Shown: in pieces, positions 33,428-43,230 of the stretch
Position numbering within the stretch: the first letter of the stretch is position 1
How the letters are laid out: each line of letters starts with the position of its first letter
Source of the DNA: an uncultured Opitutales bacterium
GTDB taxonomy: Bacteria > Verrucomicrobiota > Verrucomicrobiia > Opitutales > Intestinicryptomonadaceae
Direction: 5' to 3'
Length of the DNA stretch: 64,000 bases
Assembly: GCA_944389195.1 (NCBI GenBank)
Contig: CALXLM010000017.1
Location: 1 to 64,000 of the forward strand
Program-made: the position numbers and the translations under genes
The notes under the pieces: model-generated
Database searches by the model: none
Told to the model about the DNA's origin: nothing
What the model saw: only the letters and a program-made list of their open reading frames with translations

Positions 33428-35467
33428 ATGGAAGTCGGATTTTTACAGAATTCAGTTCCTCCGGACTGGCGGGCAATGCAACCTGAACGGGCTGAGGAGG
33501 AGATTCGCGAGGCTATTGAGGAGACGCGCAAAAATCTCGATAAGATAAGGGAGTTTGGCGCGGGCGGAGGTGAGCCTACTTACGCAGGCACCGTTCGCGC
33601 GCTCGATAGGGCGACGGATTCTCTCGACAGGGCGTGGACATATTTGAACCACCTCCAAAGCGTTGCCGACACCCCGCAGCTCAGGGCGGCGCTGAATGAG
33701 CTTATGCCGGAAGTGGCCGATTTTTATTCGTCTATCGACCTCGACGATGGGCTCTATGCGGCGGTAAAAAATTTTTCGGAAACTCCCGAGGGAAAATCGC
33801 TGACGGGCGATAAGAAACGGCTTCTCGGCGAAACCATTCTCGATTTTGAACTCGGCGGGGCCGGGCTTCCCCCCGAAAAGAAGGCGCGTTTGCGCGACAT
33901 ATCGGCAATGCTTGCCGTAAAGACTCAGAAGTTTTCCGAAAACGTCTTGGACGACATGAAGCGCTTTGTGCTTTGCATCGACTCGCCGCAGGGTCTTTCG
34001 GGCCTTCCGGAAACCGCAGTGGCGCTGGCCAAAAAAAAGGCGGAAGAAAAAAATTTGGAAGGGTGGGCTTTTACCCTCGACCAACCCTTGTATGTCCCCT
34101 TTATGACTTACGCCGACTCCGACGCAAACCGAATGAAACTGTGGCGCTGGTCGTCCTCGGTGGCTTCGTCTGGCGAATTCTCTAATTGGGACTTAATACG
34201 CGAAATATTGTCTCTGCGCGACGAGAAGGCGCGCATACTGTCGAGGGCGAATTTCGCCGATGCGGTGCTCGAGCGCAGAATGGCGAAAAGCGGCAGGGCG
34301 GCGGAAAATTTTGTAGATTTGCTCTCGCGCAGGTTTTCAGCGCCGTTTCGCGACGAATGGGACGAGCTTGTGGATTTTGCGCGCCTTAGCGGCTATTTAA
34401 AGGACGGCGAAAAAATGCCCCCGTGGCGCACCGCGTACGTGTCCGAAAAGCTGCGCGCGGCCAGGTACGGATTCGACCCGGAGCAGATGCGGCCCTATTT
34501 CCCTTTGGAGTCGGTCTTGTCGGGAATGTTTGGAATATGCGAAAAGCTGTTCGGATTAAGGATAAAGAAATCGCTTTCCCCGCGGCCGTCATGGCACGAG
34601 TCAGTGGAAACATACGAAGTGTTTTTTGCCGACGGATCGCTGTGCGGGGTGTTTTACGCGGATCTTTTCCCGCGTCCGCAAAAGCGTTCCGGGGCATGGA
34701 TGAATATTTTGTCCCAAAGGGACGGCGATTCGCCCGCGCTGGGCGTTATTGCCGCAAACATCTCTGAGGGAACCGACGGGGCGCCCCCGCTTCTTTCAAT
34801 GGACGAAGTTGAGACGCTGTTCCACGAATTCGGGCATTTGGTGCATTTCTTCCTGATGGATTCCCCCGAAATGGGGCTGCGCGATGTGGCGTGGGATTTT
34901 GTAGAGCTGCCTTCGCAAATTATGGAAAACTGGTGCCATGACAAATCTTGCCTCGATATTTTTGCGCGCCATTGGAAGACGGGCGAGAAAATGCCCGGCG
35001 AATTGTTTGAAAAATTCGACGCCTCGCGCAAATTTATGGGGGCTTCGGCTTCTATGAGGCAGTTGTCGTTTGCGAAAATAGACCTGGCAATGCACACGGA
35101 CGCGCGCCGCTTCATATCGTCGGGCGACATCGAGGCCGAAGCAAGGAAAATCCTGGCGCCTTATTCCTGCGACACTTCCGAGCCTGTCCCGTCAATATTG
35201 CCGCGCTTCACGCATCTTTTCGGAGACAGCGTTGGCTATGCAGCCGGCTATTATTCGTACAAATGGGCGGAAGTGCTCGACGCCGACGCGTTTTCGCGTT
35301 TCGAGCGCGAGGGAATTTTAAATCCGGAGGTCGGAAGGGAGTTTGCCGAAAAGATACTCAAGGTGGGGAACTCCGTGGATCCCGCGGAGGCGTTCAGAAA
35401 CTTCATGGGGCGCGATCCGGACATTTCGGCCCTTGTCGAACGTTCGATAGAAACGAAGAAGGCTTGA
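33428..35467 (+). CDS. M3 family metallopeptidase (oligopeptidase A-like)
   Basis: This cytoplasmic zinc endopeptidase degrades oligopeptides. The ATG at 33428 (MEVGFLQ) gives 679 residues, the normal length of oligopeptidase A (about 680); the open frame upstream is not family-like. The first half is helical. The catalytic motif HEFGH is at residues 466-470 in TLFHEFGHLVH, and the third zinc ligand lies in the following W-D-F-V-E-L-P-S-Q-I-M-E-N-W helix. Substrate residues in D-S-V-G-Y-A-A-G-Y-Y-S-Y near the C-terminus are also conserved. No signal peptide is present. gcvT begins 32 bases after its stop. Confidence 0.92.
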   Translation: MEVGFLQNSVPPDWRAMQPERAEEEIREAIEETRKNLDKIREFGAGGGEPTYAGTVRALDRATDSLDRAWTYLNHLQSVADTPQLRAALNELMPEVADFYSSIDLDDGLYAAVKNFSETPEGKSLTGDKKRLLGETILDFELGGAGLPPEKKARLRDISAMLAVKTQKFSENVLDDMKRFVLCIDSPQGLSGLPETAVALAKKKAEEKNLEGWAFTLDQPLYVPFMTYADSDANRMKLWRWSSSVASSGEFSNWDLIREILSLRDEKARILSRANFADAVLERRMAKSGRAAENFVDLLSRRFSAPFRDEWDELVDFARLSGYLKDGEKMPPWRTAYVSEKLRAARYGFDPEQMRPYFPLESVLSGMFGICEKLFGLRIKKSLSPRPSWHESVETYEVFFADGSLCGVFYADLFPRPQKRSGAWMNILSQRDGDSPALGVIAANISEGTDGAPPLLSMDEVETLFHEFGHLVHFFLMDSPEMGLRDVAWDFVELPSQIMENWCHDKSCLDIFARHWKTGEKMPGELFEKFDASRKFMGASASMRQLSFAKIDLAMHTDARRFISSGDIEAEARKILAPYSCDTSEPVPSILPRFTHLFGDSVGYAAGYYSYKWAEVLDADAFSRFEREGILNPEVGREFAEKILKVGNSVDPAEAFRNFMGRDPDISALVERSIETKKA

Positions 35468-35499
35468 CTAACCGGCTGTTTGGCCCATCATTGAAGGGC

Positions 35500-36558
35500 A
35501 TGTTGGGCTTAGCAAAAAAAACTCCGCTTGCCGGATTCCATATCCGCCACGGAGGCAAAATGGTCGATTTTGCGGGGTGGAGCCTTCCCGTCCAGTATTC
35601 CGGCGTAATAAGGGAGCATCTTGCGGTTCGCCGCGGCGCTGGAATGTTTGACGCAAGCCATATGGGCGAGATTATTATTTCGGGCGCGCGTTCGGTCGAT
35701 TTCCTAAACGCCGTCCTTACAAACGACTTTACAACCCTCAAACCCGGAGCAGCGCGCTATTCCGTGCTGTGCAATCCCGACGGCACATGCGCCGACGATG
35801 TGATTGTTTTCAACTTGGACGGAAACAGCTACATGGTTGTCGTGAACGCTGTTAATACGCAAAAGGACGCCGCAATTTTCTCCGGTTCGGCCCCGGCTTT
35901 CGGCGTATCAGTCGAAGACGCGTCGGATTCCTTTGCGCTTTTGGCGGTTCAGGGGCCGCTGTCGGAAGCGGCGGTTTCGTCGGTTTTTGGAGGTGGTTTT
36001 TCGGGCCTTCAGCGCTTTGGCTTCAAAAAAGCCGGAGATTTCATTGTCTCAAGGACGGGCTATACGGGGGGAGACGGGTTCGAGATATTCTGCCCTCCTA
36101 ATTGCGCGGAGGAGACGGCAGAAAAATTTGTGTCGGCTTCGGGCGTCGAACTTTGCGGTCTTGGAGCGCGCGACTCCCTGCGTGTCGAGGCGTGCCTGCC
36201 GCTCTACGGGCACGAAATATCGGAGTCGATAACGCCGTTTGAGGCTGGGCTCGGCTGGACTGTGAAGCTTTCGAAGAAATTCGTGGGGTTCGAGCCTTTG
36301 CAAAGGCAGTCCGCGCTCGGCCCGTCGCGCCGTGTGGTATGGTTTAAGGCCGAAGGCCGAAGAATCGTAAGGGCGGGAGATCCCATTTTTTACGGAGAGA
36401 AAAAAGCCGGCGAAGCCCTTTCGGGGACGTGGTCGGCTATGCTCGACTGCCCGATAGGTTCGGCTCTGCTCGACGCTTCCGTTTTGCTGGCATCTGAAGG
36501 CGGGCTTTGCGCAAAAGTGCGCGGCACGCCGATTAACATCGAACTGAGGGGAAAATAA
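35500..36558 (+). CDS. gcvT: Aminomethyltransferase, glycine cleavage T protein
   Basis: GcvT transfers the methylene group from the lipoyl arm of GcvH to THF, releasing ammonia. The start at 35500 (MLGLAKKTPL) is chosen because family similarity begins at once with T-P-L-x-x-x-H; the frame is open far upstream through the peptidase gene. The 352-residue product has MVDFAGWSLPVQY, RRGAGMFDASHMGE, TGYTGGDGFEIF, GLGARDSLRVEACLPLYGHEI and the C-terminal barrel. The catalytic Asp of the folate site (F-D-A-S-H-M-G) is present. gcvH follows after one base. gcvP is not in the window. Confidence 0.94.
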   Translation: MLGLAKKTPLAGFHIRHGGKMVDFAGWSLPVQYSGVIREHLAVRRGAGMFDASHMGEIIISGARSVDFLNAVLTNDFTTLKPGAARYSVLCNPDGTCADDVIVFNLDGNSYMVVVNAVNTQKDAAIFSGSAPAFGVSVEDASDSFALLAVQGPLSEAAVSSVFGGGFSGLQRFGFKKAGDFIVSRTGYTGGDGFEIFCPPNCAEETAEKFVSASGVELCGLGARDSLRVEACLPLYGHEISESITPFEAGLGWTVKLSKKFVGFEPLQRQSALGPSRRVVWFKAEGRRIVRAGDPIFYGEKKAGEALSGTWSAMLDCPIGSALLDASVLLASEGGLCAKVRGTPINIELRGK

Positions 36559-36559
36559 A

Positions 36560-36931
36560 ATGAGCCTTAAATATACAAAAGACCACGAATGGATAAAACT
36601 GTTGCCCGACGGCTGCGCGCTCGTCGGAATAAGCGACCATGCCCAGGAGTCTCTCGGAGACGTGACGTTTGTGGAAATGCCGCAGATAGGCGATGCGTTT
36701 AAAGCGGGCGAAACCTTTGCGGTGGTCGAGTCGGTAAAGGCCGCAAGCGACATATATATGCCGGTAAACGGCGTTATCGTGGAAATCAATCCGCTTATCG
36801 AAAACGCTCCGCAAACGGTGAATACATCTCCGACTTCCGACGGCTGGCTGGTTAAAATATCCCCGGAAAATCCGGACGATATAAGCGCGCTCATGGACGA
36901 GTCGGATTATTTGGCTTTTATTCGGGGGTAA
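36560..36931 (+). CDS. gcvH: Glycine cleavage H protein
   Basis: GcvH carries the aminomethyl group on a lipoyl arm between the P, T and L proteins. The 123-residue protein has the start Y-T-K-D-H-E-W-I, the barrel G-I-S-D-H-A-Q-E-S-L-G-D-V-T-F-V-E, and the lipoylation site Lys60 in VVESVKAASD. The end S-D-G-W-L-V-K-I is standard. A GAGGGG ribosome site lies at the end of gcvT, 9 bases before the ATG. No lipoate-attachment gene is nearby. Confidence 0.96.
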   Translation: MSLKYTKDHEWIKLLPDGCALVGISDHAQESLGDVTFVEMPQIGDAFKAGETFAVVESVKAASDIYMPVNGVIVEINPLIENAPQTVNTSPTSDGWLVKISPENPDDISALMDESDYLAFIRG

Positions 36932-36943
36932 TTTTCCGATACC

Positions 36944-37849
36944 ATGCCGATGAAAGCCGTTATTTCGCTTTTGCTTTTTGCATCGGCGGGTTTTGCTTGC
37001 GCCATGCCTAACCAAAATCTGACAAAACAGGAACGCGACGTCATATGGGGAAAGGGGACTGAGGCTCCTTTTTCGGGGAAATACAACGATTTTTTCAAGG
37101 ACGGCATATACGTTTGCAAAGTTTGCGGCGCGCCGCTCTATCCTTCGGAGGCCAAGTTTCGTTCGGGTTGCGGCTGGCCTTCGTTCGACGACGCGTTCCC
37201 GCGGGCTGTCGGCAGGCTTCCGGACCCGGACGGCGAACGCACTGAAATTGTCTGCGCCCGTTGCGGCGCGCATCTCGGGCATGTGTTCAAGGGCGAAAAA
37301 ATGACGCCGAAAAACATCCGCCACTGCGTAAACTCAGTTTCGATGGATTTTATCCCTGCGGAACGCATAGGGCGGGCATATCTGGCGGGTGGCTGTTTTT
37401 GGGGCGTCGAGGAGCTTATGCGGCGCGTCAAAGGCGTCATTTCGTGTGTGTCGGGATATTGCGGCGGAAGAATTGAGAATCCGTCGTACTCCCAGGTTTG
37501 CAATGGGAATACGGGGCATCTCGAATGCGTTGAAGTGCTGTTTGACACGTCAAAGGTTTCGTACGGCGATATTTTAAGGGCGTTTTTTGAAATACACGAT
37601 TTTACCCAGCGCGACGGGCAGGGGCCCGACAAGGGCGAACAATACAAATCGGCCGTTTTTTATTGCAGTCCCTCCCAGAAGGCTGAGGCGGAGAAAATCA
37701 TCGCCGGCCTGAGAAAAATGGGCTACGACGTCGCCACGCGCCTGGAAAAATTTGAAAAATTTTATCGCGCCGAGGATTACCACCAGCGCTACTATGAAAT
37801 GTCGGGCAAACGTCCATACTGCCACGCAAGAAGAAAAATATTCGATTAG
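36944..37849 (+). CDS. Exported bifunctional methionine sulfoxide reductase, MsrB-MsrA fusion
   Basis: This 301-residue protein repairs both R- and S-methionine sulfoxide. A signal peptide (about 1-20, AVISLLLFASAGFACA) points to the periplasm or outer membrane. The MsrB domain (about 25-145) has both zinc CxxC pairs (CKVC, CARC), SGCGWPSF and the catalytic cysteine in RHCVNSVSMDF. The MsrA domain (about 148-300) has the catalytic G-G-C-F-W-G and GYCGG, and ends with YHQRYYEM. The order B-then-A is the reverse of the better-known PilB-type fusion. No thioredoxin domain is attached, so a periplasmic electron donor must be separate. Confidence 0.92.
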   Translation: MPMKAVISLLLFASAGFACAMPNQNLTKQERDVIWGKGTEAPFSGKYNDFFKDGIYVCKVCGAPLYPSEAKFRSGCGWPSFDDAFPRAVGRLPDPDGERTEIVCARCGAHLGHVFKGEKMTPKNIRHCVNSVSMDFIPAERIGRAYLAGGCFWGVEELMRRVKGVISCVSGYCGGRIENPSYSQVCNGNTGHLECVEVLFDTSKVSYGDILRAFFEIHDFTQRDGQGPDKGEQYKSAVFYCSPSQKAEAEKIIAGLRKMGYDVATRLEKFEKFYRAEDYHQRYYEMSGKRPYCHARRKIFD

Positions 37850-38140
37850 CCTCTTTTTATATCGGATTGGCAACGGCTCTTTCGGCCGAATAACAAAGCC
37901 GAAGTCCGGCATGCGCATGCTTTTATGCACGCCTTGCAATGTCCATATCGGATTTGCGCGCTAAGACTGGGCGTTTGGGAAATATTCAGCAGCAGCGGAT
38001 AAATCGCAAAAATAGGGCGGGTAAAATAAAAAAAACGCAATGCCGCGTTTCCATGTTTGTTCTTTTATGGAACGGCATTCGAAACGAAAACGACGGCGCA
38101 GCAATGGCGCATGCTGTTTAAACGCAAACTATTGCACCTC
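37850..38140. other. Non-coding gap between msrBA and lnt
   Basis: About 290 bases separate two convergent genes. I see no gene. A GCATGC direct pair forms a 12-base palindrome at 37909-37920 followed by TTTT, and AAACGC (38033-38038) pairs with GCGTTT (38045-38050). Neither is convincing as a terminator for msrBA. Confidence 0.5.
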
Positions 38141-38188
38141 AAAAAACAATAAAGCCGCAAAATCCAAAACCAAAGATTTTACGACTTT
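38141..38188 (-). terminator. Terminator hairpin downstream of lnt
   Basis: AAAGCCGCAAAATC (38151-38164) pairs with GATTTTACGACTTT (38175-38188) over 14 base pairs with two G-U wobbles and a 10-base loop. On the minus strand it is followed by TTATTGTTTTTTG, so it can end the secA-lnt transcript 68 bases after the lnt stop. An ATTTTA on the other side makes weak use from msrBA possible too. Confidence 0.7.
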
Positions 38189-38255
38189 ATTTTAGCATAT
38201 AGTGTTGATGCATTTCCTATGGCGGCCGTACTCTATTATATTCGCATTTTGAAAA

Positions 38256-40139
38256 TCAAGTCAAAAACCTGCTTTTTGCAAAAAAACGTTTTAATGCAAG
38301 GTAGGCCAAATTGGCAAAACAGAGGGCGACAAACCAGTCTCCGTGTCTTACATAAAAAGTGTCGCCTGCTTTAAAATTCTTGTAGAAAACAACATCGGCA
38401 TATCCTGCGCCTCTGAAATATATTGAATTGCCCGAATCTACAAGCGGCGACGGGCGTCTTATCGCCAGAGTTGTCGGGTCGATTTGGTTTCCCGAAGGGT
38501 CGGATATTTTCAGGGAGCGCGACGGAGCGGGCGTATCGGCGTTCCATGTGGTGTTATCGCCGTTTCTAAGGTCGAAAGCAGGACGCATGGCTCCGTATTG
38601 GTCGAATACCGCGCTGAGGCCGTTGTTGGAGGCTCGCATGAGCGGCAGGCGGGTGGATACGGCCTGAAAAGCGGAGTGCGCGGCGTGCTGCCATGCCCCT
38701 CCCTCTCTTCCGTACCATGAATCGTTTGTGCATACAAAGAGAATGTCGGCTCCTTCAAGGGCGAGTTCCCTGCCGAGGCGCGGGAATATGTCTTCATAGC
38801 ATATCATGGCGCCAATTTTATAGTTTTTCCCTTTTATTTCGAGATTTAGAAGCGTCGGATAATCTCCCGCTTTCATGTTTCCCACAGGCACAACCTTGCC
38901 CAGCCATTTGCACCACGACGGCGTGTATTCCCCAAACGGCACAAGCTTGCGCTTTGCGTAAAATTTTTCGGAGAGTCCGCTTTTGGGCGATACGGCAAAT
39001 GCGCAGCCCTGCGCGCATTCTTCGGAGTAATCATAAGCCATGTTTCCCATTAGGATCGGCATTGAATTTTTTGACGACAAATCTTCTATCCATTTCCGCA
39101 TTTGCGGGCAGCCCAATACGGGCCAACGCGGAGGCGTCGCCGCCTCGGGCCAAAGCGCAACGTCAACGTCGGCCGACTTTAGGCCTTCGGTAAGCCGTTT
39201 TATTGTTTTTAGGTTTTGTTCGGCAAGGGATTCGTTCCACTTTAATATTCCGGCAAAATCGGTTTGAACCATTCCGGCGCAGAAGGCGTTTTCGCGGTTT
39301 TGGGGAGAGGGCATCTTCGATACGTAAATCCACACGCTGGAAAGCGCGAGGCACAGGGCGATGTAAAATTCTGGAGAGAATCGGGAAAAGGGCGGGCGCC
39401 CGGAAAAATTGTTCTCTATTTTCCATTTGTGCGCCGCAAAAAGCCTGTATATGTATTCCGCCGCCGCCAGATTGAAAAATATCAAAACAAAAGACACAAT
39501 CCATACGCCTCCATATTCTGCGGCCTGCATGGATACCGGGCGCATCCATTGCGTGTGCGCCAAAAGGTTCCACGGAAACCCTGAAAACATCCACGAGCGC
39601 AGCCATTCGAGAGCCACCCAAAGCGCCGCCGCCCCGGAAAGTTTTAACAGGCGGGTTGCGTGTCCCTCTTCAAGCGACGGGAGCATGCGCGGAAGGAGCG
39701 CGTACCACGGAAATACGAAAAGCCCGGCTACTGCGAGCGGCAGCAATACGAGAGCCGCGTATCCGGCCGGAGGATAAACATGCCTTATCCACACCAGCAT
39801 TGCGACCCACGCTATGTAGGAAAACGCGAATGTAGAAGTAAGCCATATTTTTCGCCCGTCAGACAAATTGCTCGGATTTTCAGAAAACGTTTCGGGGTTT
39901 GACCGGACCAAAGCGGGGGAGTGCGCCGCGGAAGGTTCGAATGGCGGGCATATCACTTTGGCTTCGCGGCACGGCGGGTTTCCAGCGCACAGAAAGCGGC
40001 AGGCTAAGATTGCCGGCACGGCGAACACATAGGCAAACTCGGCGACGCCGAACGGCTCGAACGCCGCAGTGTACATGCAGAAGGAAAATGCGACGGCGCA
40101 TGCTGCCGCCGCATTTTTGAGCTTGCCTATTCTTCCCAT
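38256..40139 (-). CDS. lnt: Apolipoprotein N-acyltransferase
   Basis: Lnt adds the third acyl chain to the N-terminal cysteine of lipoproteins in the inner membrane. The 627-residue protein has an N-terminal multi-helix domain with [36 protein letters not shown] and a carbon-nitrogen hydrolase domain whose triad is visible: Glu in ALWPEAATP, Lys in KRKLVPFGE and Cys in MICYEDIFP. It ends with a last membrane helix. It is about 100 residues longer than usual, partly from a hydrophilic insert near residues 53-95. Its start overlaps the end of secA by 13 bases. Several predicted lipoproteins in the window are likely substrates. Confidence 0.93.
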   Translation of the reverse strand: MGRIGKLKNAAAACAVAFSFCMYTAAFEPFGVAEFAYVFAVPAILACRFLCAGNPPCREAKVICPPFEPSAAHSPALVRSNPETFSENPSNLSDGRKIWLTSTFAFSYIAWVAMLVWIRHVYPPAGYAALVLLPLAVAGLFVFPWYALLPRMLPSLEEGHATRLLKLSGAAALWVALEWLRSWMFSGFPWNLLAHTQWMRPVSMQAAEYGGVWIVSFVLIFFNLAAAEYIYRLFAAHKWKIENNFSGRPPFSRFSPEFYIALCLALSSVWIYVSKMPSPQNRENAFCAGMVQTDFAGILKWNESLAEQNLKTIKRLTEGLKSADVDVALWPEAATPPRWPVLGCPQMRKWIEDLSSKNSMPILMGNMAYDYSEECAQGCAFAVSPKSGLSEKFYAKRKLVPFGEYTPSWCKWLGKVVPVGNMKAGDYPTLLNLEIKGKNYKIGAMICYEDIFPRLGRELALEGADILFVCTNDSWYGREGGAWQHAAHSAFQAVSTRLPLMRASNNGLSAVFDQYGAMRPAFDLRNGDNTTWNADTPAPSRSLKISDPSGNQIDPTTLAIRRPSPLVDSGNSIYFRGAGYADVVFYKNFKAGDTFYVRHGDWFVALCFANLAYLALKRFFAKSRFLT

Positions 40140-43132
40140 TTTTCGAGGCGCCAGCCTTCTTCTATGATGAGCGGTTCGGCCTTTTTAAACTTTAGCGTCC
40201 GGGTTTCGCCGCCCTTTGATATGGTCACGGTGCTGTTTCTGCCGATTTTTGGAAGTTCAACATGCGGCCTGACGTTCGGCAATTCTATCTGCTTTTTTGG
40301 TTCGGAATGGCGGCCGGCTCCCGCCCGGCGCGCCGCGGCGTCCGCGCGCGCTTCCGCCTCGTCTGCCGACGTCCTCACCTTTTTTTGCACGCGCTCTATC
40401 ATGGCTTGGAGAGCCTCCATGCTTGACGCGCTGCGGAAAATGCCCATGCAAACGTCGTTGCGGATTCTTCCCATGAGAGATTCGAAGAATTTGTACGCTT
40501 CGCTCTTGTATTCGTTTAGCGGATCTTTCTGCCCGTACCCGCGCAATCCTATGCTGCGGCGCAAATCCTCCATTTCCGTCAGGTGGTCCTGCCAGTTTTT
40601 GTCGAGGGCGCGCATGAGGACGAATCTTTCGATCGCCTTTAGCGCTTCGGGATCCTCCACTTCCTCGCGTATTTTGTAAACCGACTTGATTTCATCGACT
40701 ATTATGCGGGTTATTTCGTCGGGCGCCTTGTTTTCAAGCTGCTCCGGCACGACCGCAATCGGGAAACGGCTCGTCACCCAGCTGCACAAAGCCTGAAGGT
40801 CTGACTTTTCGGGCGCGGCCCCGTTTGGCGATATGACCGATATGCGCTCGTCGAGCTCGTCGCAAATAAAGTCGAAGACGAGCTTTCGGGTATCGTCTGT
40901 TTCGAGTGTCTCGTTCCTAAGGCCGTATATAATCTCGCGCTGTTTATTGAGGACATCGTCGTATTGCAGCAGCCGCTTGCGCATCGAGTAGTTTTGGTTT
41001 TCGACGGTTTTTTGGGCGCGCTCTATCGAACGGTTTAGAAGAGGATGGTCGAGCGGCTGCCCCTCTTGGAATGTCTTTTGAAGAATGCGCGCAAGGGGCC
41101 CGCTCCCGAAAATTCTAAGGAGGTCGTCCTCGAGGGACACGAGAAACTTTGAAAGCCCGTTGTCTCCCTGCCTGGCGCAACGGCCGCGCAGCTGCCTGTC
41201 GATGCGCCTTGCCTCGTGGCGTTCGGTTCCCAAAACGTACAGCCCCCCGAGTTCGTTTACGCCGTCGCCGAGTTTTATGTCGGTACCCCTTCCTGCCATG
41301 TTTGTGGCTATGGTCACCGCGCCGCGCTGCCCGGCTTGCGCTACTATTTCCGCCTCCTGTTGGTGGTGCTTGGCGTTTAGAACCGTGTGGGCGATGTTTC
41401 TGCGCTTAAGCATTCTGCTTAAAACTTCGCTCGCCTCCACCGAGGCCGTGCCCACAAGCACCGGCTGCCCGCGTTTGTGCGCTGCTTGGATTTCGTCTAT
41501 GGCTGCGTTGTATTTCTCGCGCCTCGTCTTGTAAATTACATCGTTTTTGTCTATGCGCCGGCAGGGCTTGTTGGTGGGTATTGCCATCACGTTCAGCCCG
41601 TATATGTCGTGGAACTCCTGGGCTTCGGTTTCCGCGGTTCCTGTCATGCCGGCGAGTTTCTCGTAGAGCCGGAAATAGTTTTGAATTGTGATGGTTGCGT
41701 ATGTCTTAGTTTCCTTTTCTATGGCCACGCCTTCTTTGGCTTCCACAGCCTGGTGCAGACCTTCGCTCCAACGCCTTCCGTACATTATGCGCCCCGTGTT
41801 GGGGTCGACTATGTGCACTTTGCCGTCCTGAACAACGTACTCGATGTCCTTTTCATAAATCGAATACGCCCTCAGCAGCTGGCTTATGCAGTGGATATAT
41901 TCGGAAAGCCTTATAAAATCGTCTTCGGCCTTCATCTTCATTTCCTGCCTCTGCTTGGCGTCGAGGGAAGCGTCGGAGTCTATGTTGACGAAAATCGTCG
42001 GCAGATCCGGAAGCACGAATGCGTCCGAGTTTTCCGGGGCGACGGCGTTGCGGCCGCGTTCGGTAAGGTCGCTGGTGTGCTGCTTTTCGTCTATGGTATA
42101 GTAAAGCTCCTCCTTGTATTTGAAGCGGTCGAACTTGCGAAGGTCCGAGGCCATTTCCATGTCGATTTTGTCGAGCTTCTTGCGGAGCTCGCCGTTTTCC
42201 ATCAGTTGCCGCAAGATTCGGTTCTTGGGCGCGCCCATTTTGACCTGCCACATTTTTATGATTGTAGGCTCGTCTATTTCTCCGCCGGAGTCCGCCACCG
42301 CCTTGACTTGGTTTATGAGCGTATTGCAGAGGCCTACCTGCAGCTTTACAACCTTCTCTATGGATGGTTTCAGCTCGTTGAACGGAAGCTCGTGGTCCTC
42401 CTGTATCGGGCCGGATATGATGAGGGGGGTTCGTGCTTCGTCTATGAGAATGGAGTCAACCTCGTCAACGATACAGTAGTAGTGGGGGCGCTGCACTTGG
42501 GCCTCCTTGCTTGTCGCCATTCCGTTGTCGCGCAGGTAATCGAATCCGAATTCGCTCGCTGTTCCGTATGTGATGTCGGCCATGTATGCTTTGGCCTTTT
42601 CCTCCATATCCTGCATGTTGTATATCCAGGAAACGGACAGCCCGAGAAAATTATACAGATACCCCATCCATTCCGAGTCGCGCCGCGCGAGGTATTCGTT
42701 GACCGTCACAAGGTGGCAGCCTTTCCCGGCGAGCGCGTTCAGATAGAGCGGAAGAGTTGCCACAAGCGTTTTGCCTTCGCCCGTCGCCATTTCGGCGATC
42801 TTGTTTTGGTGCAGCGCTATGCCGCCTATGAGCTGGACGTCGTAGTGGACCATTTGCCATTCTATTTCGTGCCCGCAAACCTCCACCTTTTTGCCGCAGA
42901 GCCTCCGCGCCGCGTTCTTGACCGCAGCGAAAGCCTCGGGAAGCAGGGAGTCGAGCGATTCCCCTTCAGCGTAGCGGCGTTTGAATTCGTCGGTTTTGGC
43001 CCTCAGACCGTCGTCTGTCATCTGCTGGTATTGCTCCTCTATGGCGTTTATTTTTGCGACTATCGGGCGCGTTTTTTTGTAGAACTTTTTATAGTGGCTG
43101 CCCGCGAAAAGTTTAATGATTTTTGATAGCAT
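40127..43132 (-). CDS. secA: Preprotein translocase ATPase SecA
   Basis: SecA drives secretory proteins through SecYEG. The 1001 residues hold nucleotide-binding domain 1 with Walker A MATGEGKT at 115-122 and the [15 protein letters not shown] Walker B/DEAD box, the preprotein cross-linking domain with inserts near 250-400, NBD2 with [13 protein letters not shown] and [11 protein letters not shown], and the helical scaffold. It is long, as in other Verrucomicrobiota-like SecAs. The C-terminal Cys/His zinc motif that binds SecB in Proteobacteria is absent; the chain ends in R-L-E-K-W-E-E. The leader contains a strong hairpin and, upstream of that, a small secreted ORF that may control its translation. 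Confidence 0.97.
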   Translation of the reverse strand: MLSKIIKLFAGSHYKKFYKKTRPIVAKINAIEEQYQQMTDDGLRAKTDEFKRRYAEGESLDSLLPEAFAAVKNAARRLCGKKVEVCGHEIEWQMVHYDVQLIGGIALHQNKIAEMATGEGKTLVATLPLYLNALAGKGCHLVTVNEYLARRDSEWMGYLYNFLGLSVSWIYNMQDMEEKAKAYMADITYGTASEFGFDYLRDNGMATSKEAQVQRPHYYCIVDEVDSILIDEARTPLIISGPIQEDHELPFNELKPSIEKVVKLQVGLCNTLINQVKAVADSGGEIDEPTIIKMWQVKMGAPKNRILRQLMENGELRKKLDKIDMEMASDLRKFDRFKYKEELYYTIDEKQHTSDLTERGRNAVAPENSDAFVLPDLPTIFVNIDSDASLDAKQRQEMKMKAEDDFIRLSEYIHCISQLLRAYSIYEKDIEYVVQDGKVHIVDPNTGRIMYGRRWSEGLHQAVEAKEGVAIEKETKTYATITIQNYFRLYEKLAGMTGTAETEAQEFHDIYGLNVMAIPTNKPCRRIDKNDVIYKTRREKYNAAIDEIQAAHKRGQPVLVGTASVEASEVLSRMLKRRNIAHTVLNAKHHQQEAEIVAQAGQRGAVTIATNMAGRGTDIKLGDGVNELGGLYVLGTERHEARRIDRQLRGRCARQGDNGLSKFLVSLEDDLLRIFGSGPLARILQKTFQEGQPLDHPLLNRSIERAQKTVENQNYSMRKRLLQYDDVLNKQREIIYGLRNETLETDDTRKLVFDFICDELDERISVISPNGAAPEKSDLQALCSWVTSRFPIAVVPEQLENKAPDEITRIIVDEIKSVYKIREEVEDPEALKAIERFVLMRALDKNWQDHLTEMEDLRRSIGLRGYGQKDPLNEYKSEAYKFFESLMGRIRNDVCMGIFRSASSMEALQAMIERVQKKVRTSADEAEARADAAARRAGAGRHSEPKKQIELPNVRPHVELPKIGRNSTVTISKGGETRTLKFKKAEPLIIEEGWRLEKWEE

Positions 43133-43158
43133 GTTTGTCTCGAATATGGTTTTATTTT

Positions 43159-43219
43159 GCGGCTTTACGGCCGCCAGTTTGTTTTTTTACTTCCATCGTC
43201 CGCGCGGAGACGTATGGAA
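43159..43219 (-). promoter_or_regulatory. Hairpin pair in the secA leader
   Basis: Between the small ORF (stop at 43231) and the secA ATG (43132) the minus-strand RNA can form two stems. The first, at 43191-43219, pairs TTCCAT-CGTC with GACG-ATGGAA over 10 base pairs with one bulged A and an 8-base loop. The second, at 43159-43174, is GCGGC/GCCGC with a 6-base loop. The GCGGC strand can alternatively pair with a GCCGC in the last codons of the ORF (ATG CCG CTT). No T run follows, so these are not terminators. The layout resembles a translation-coupled switch. Confidence 0.5.
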
Positions 43220-43230
43220 CGTTGCAACAG

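Noticed and set aside
37909-37930. GCATGC palindrome followed by TTTT as a terminator for msrBA
   Set aside because: The stem would be 5 base pairs with a 2-base loop, which is too tight and weak to call.
41477-43126. A 549-codon open frame on the plus strand opposite secA
   Set aside because: It lies wholly antisense to the conserved secA gene and has no recognisable family. Long antisense frames are expected with this codon bias.
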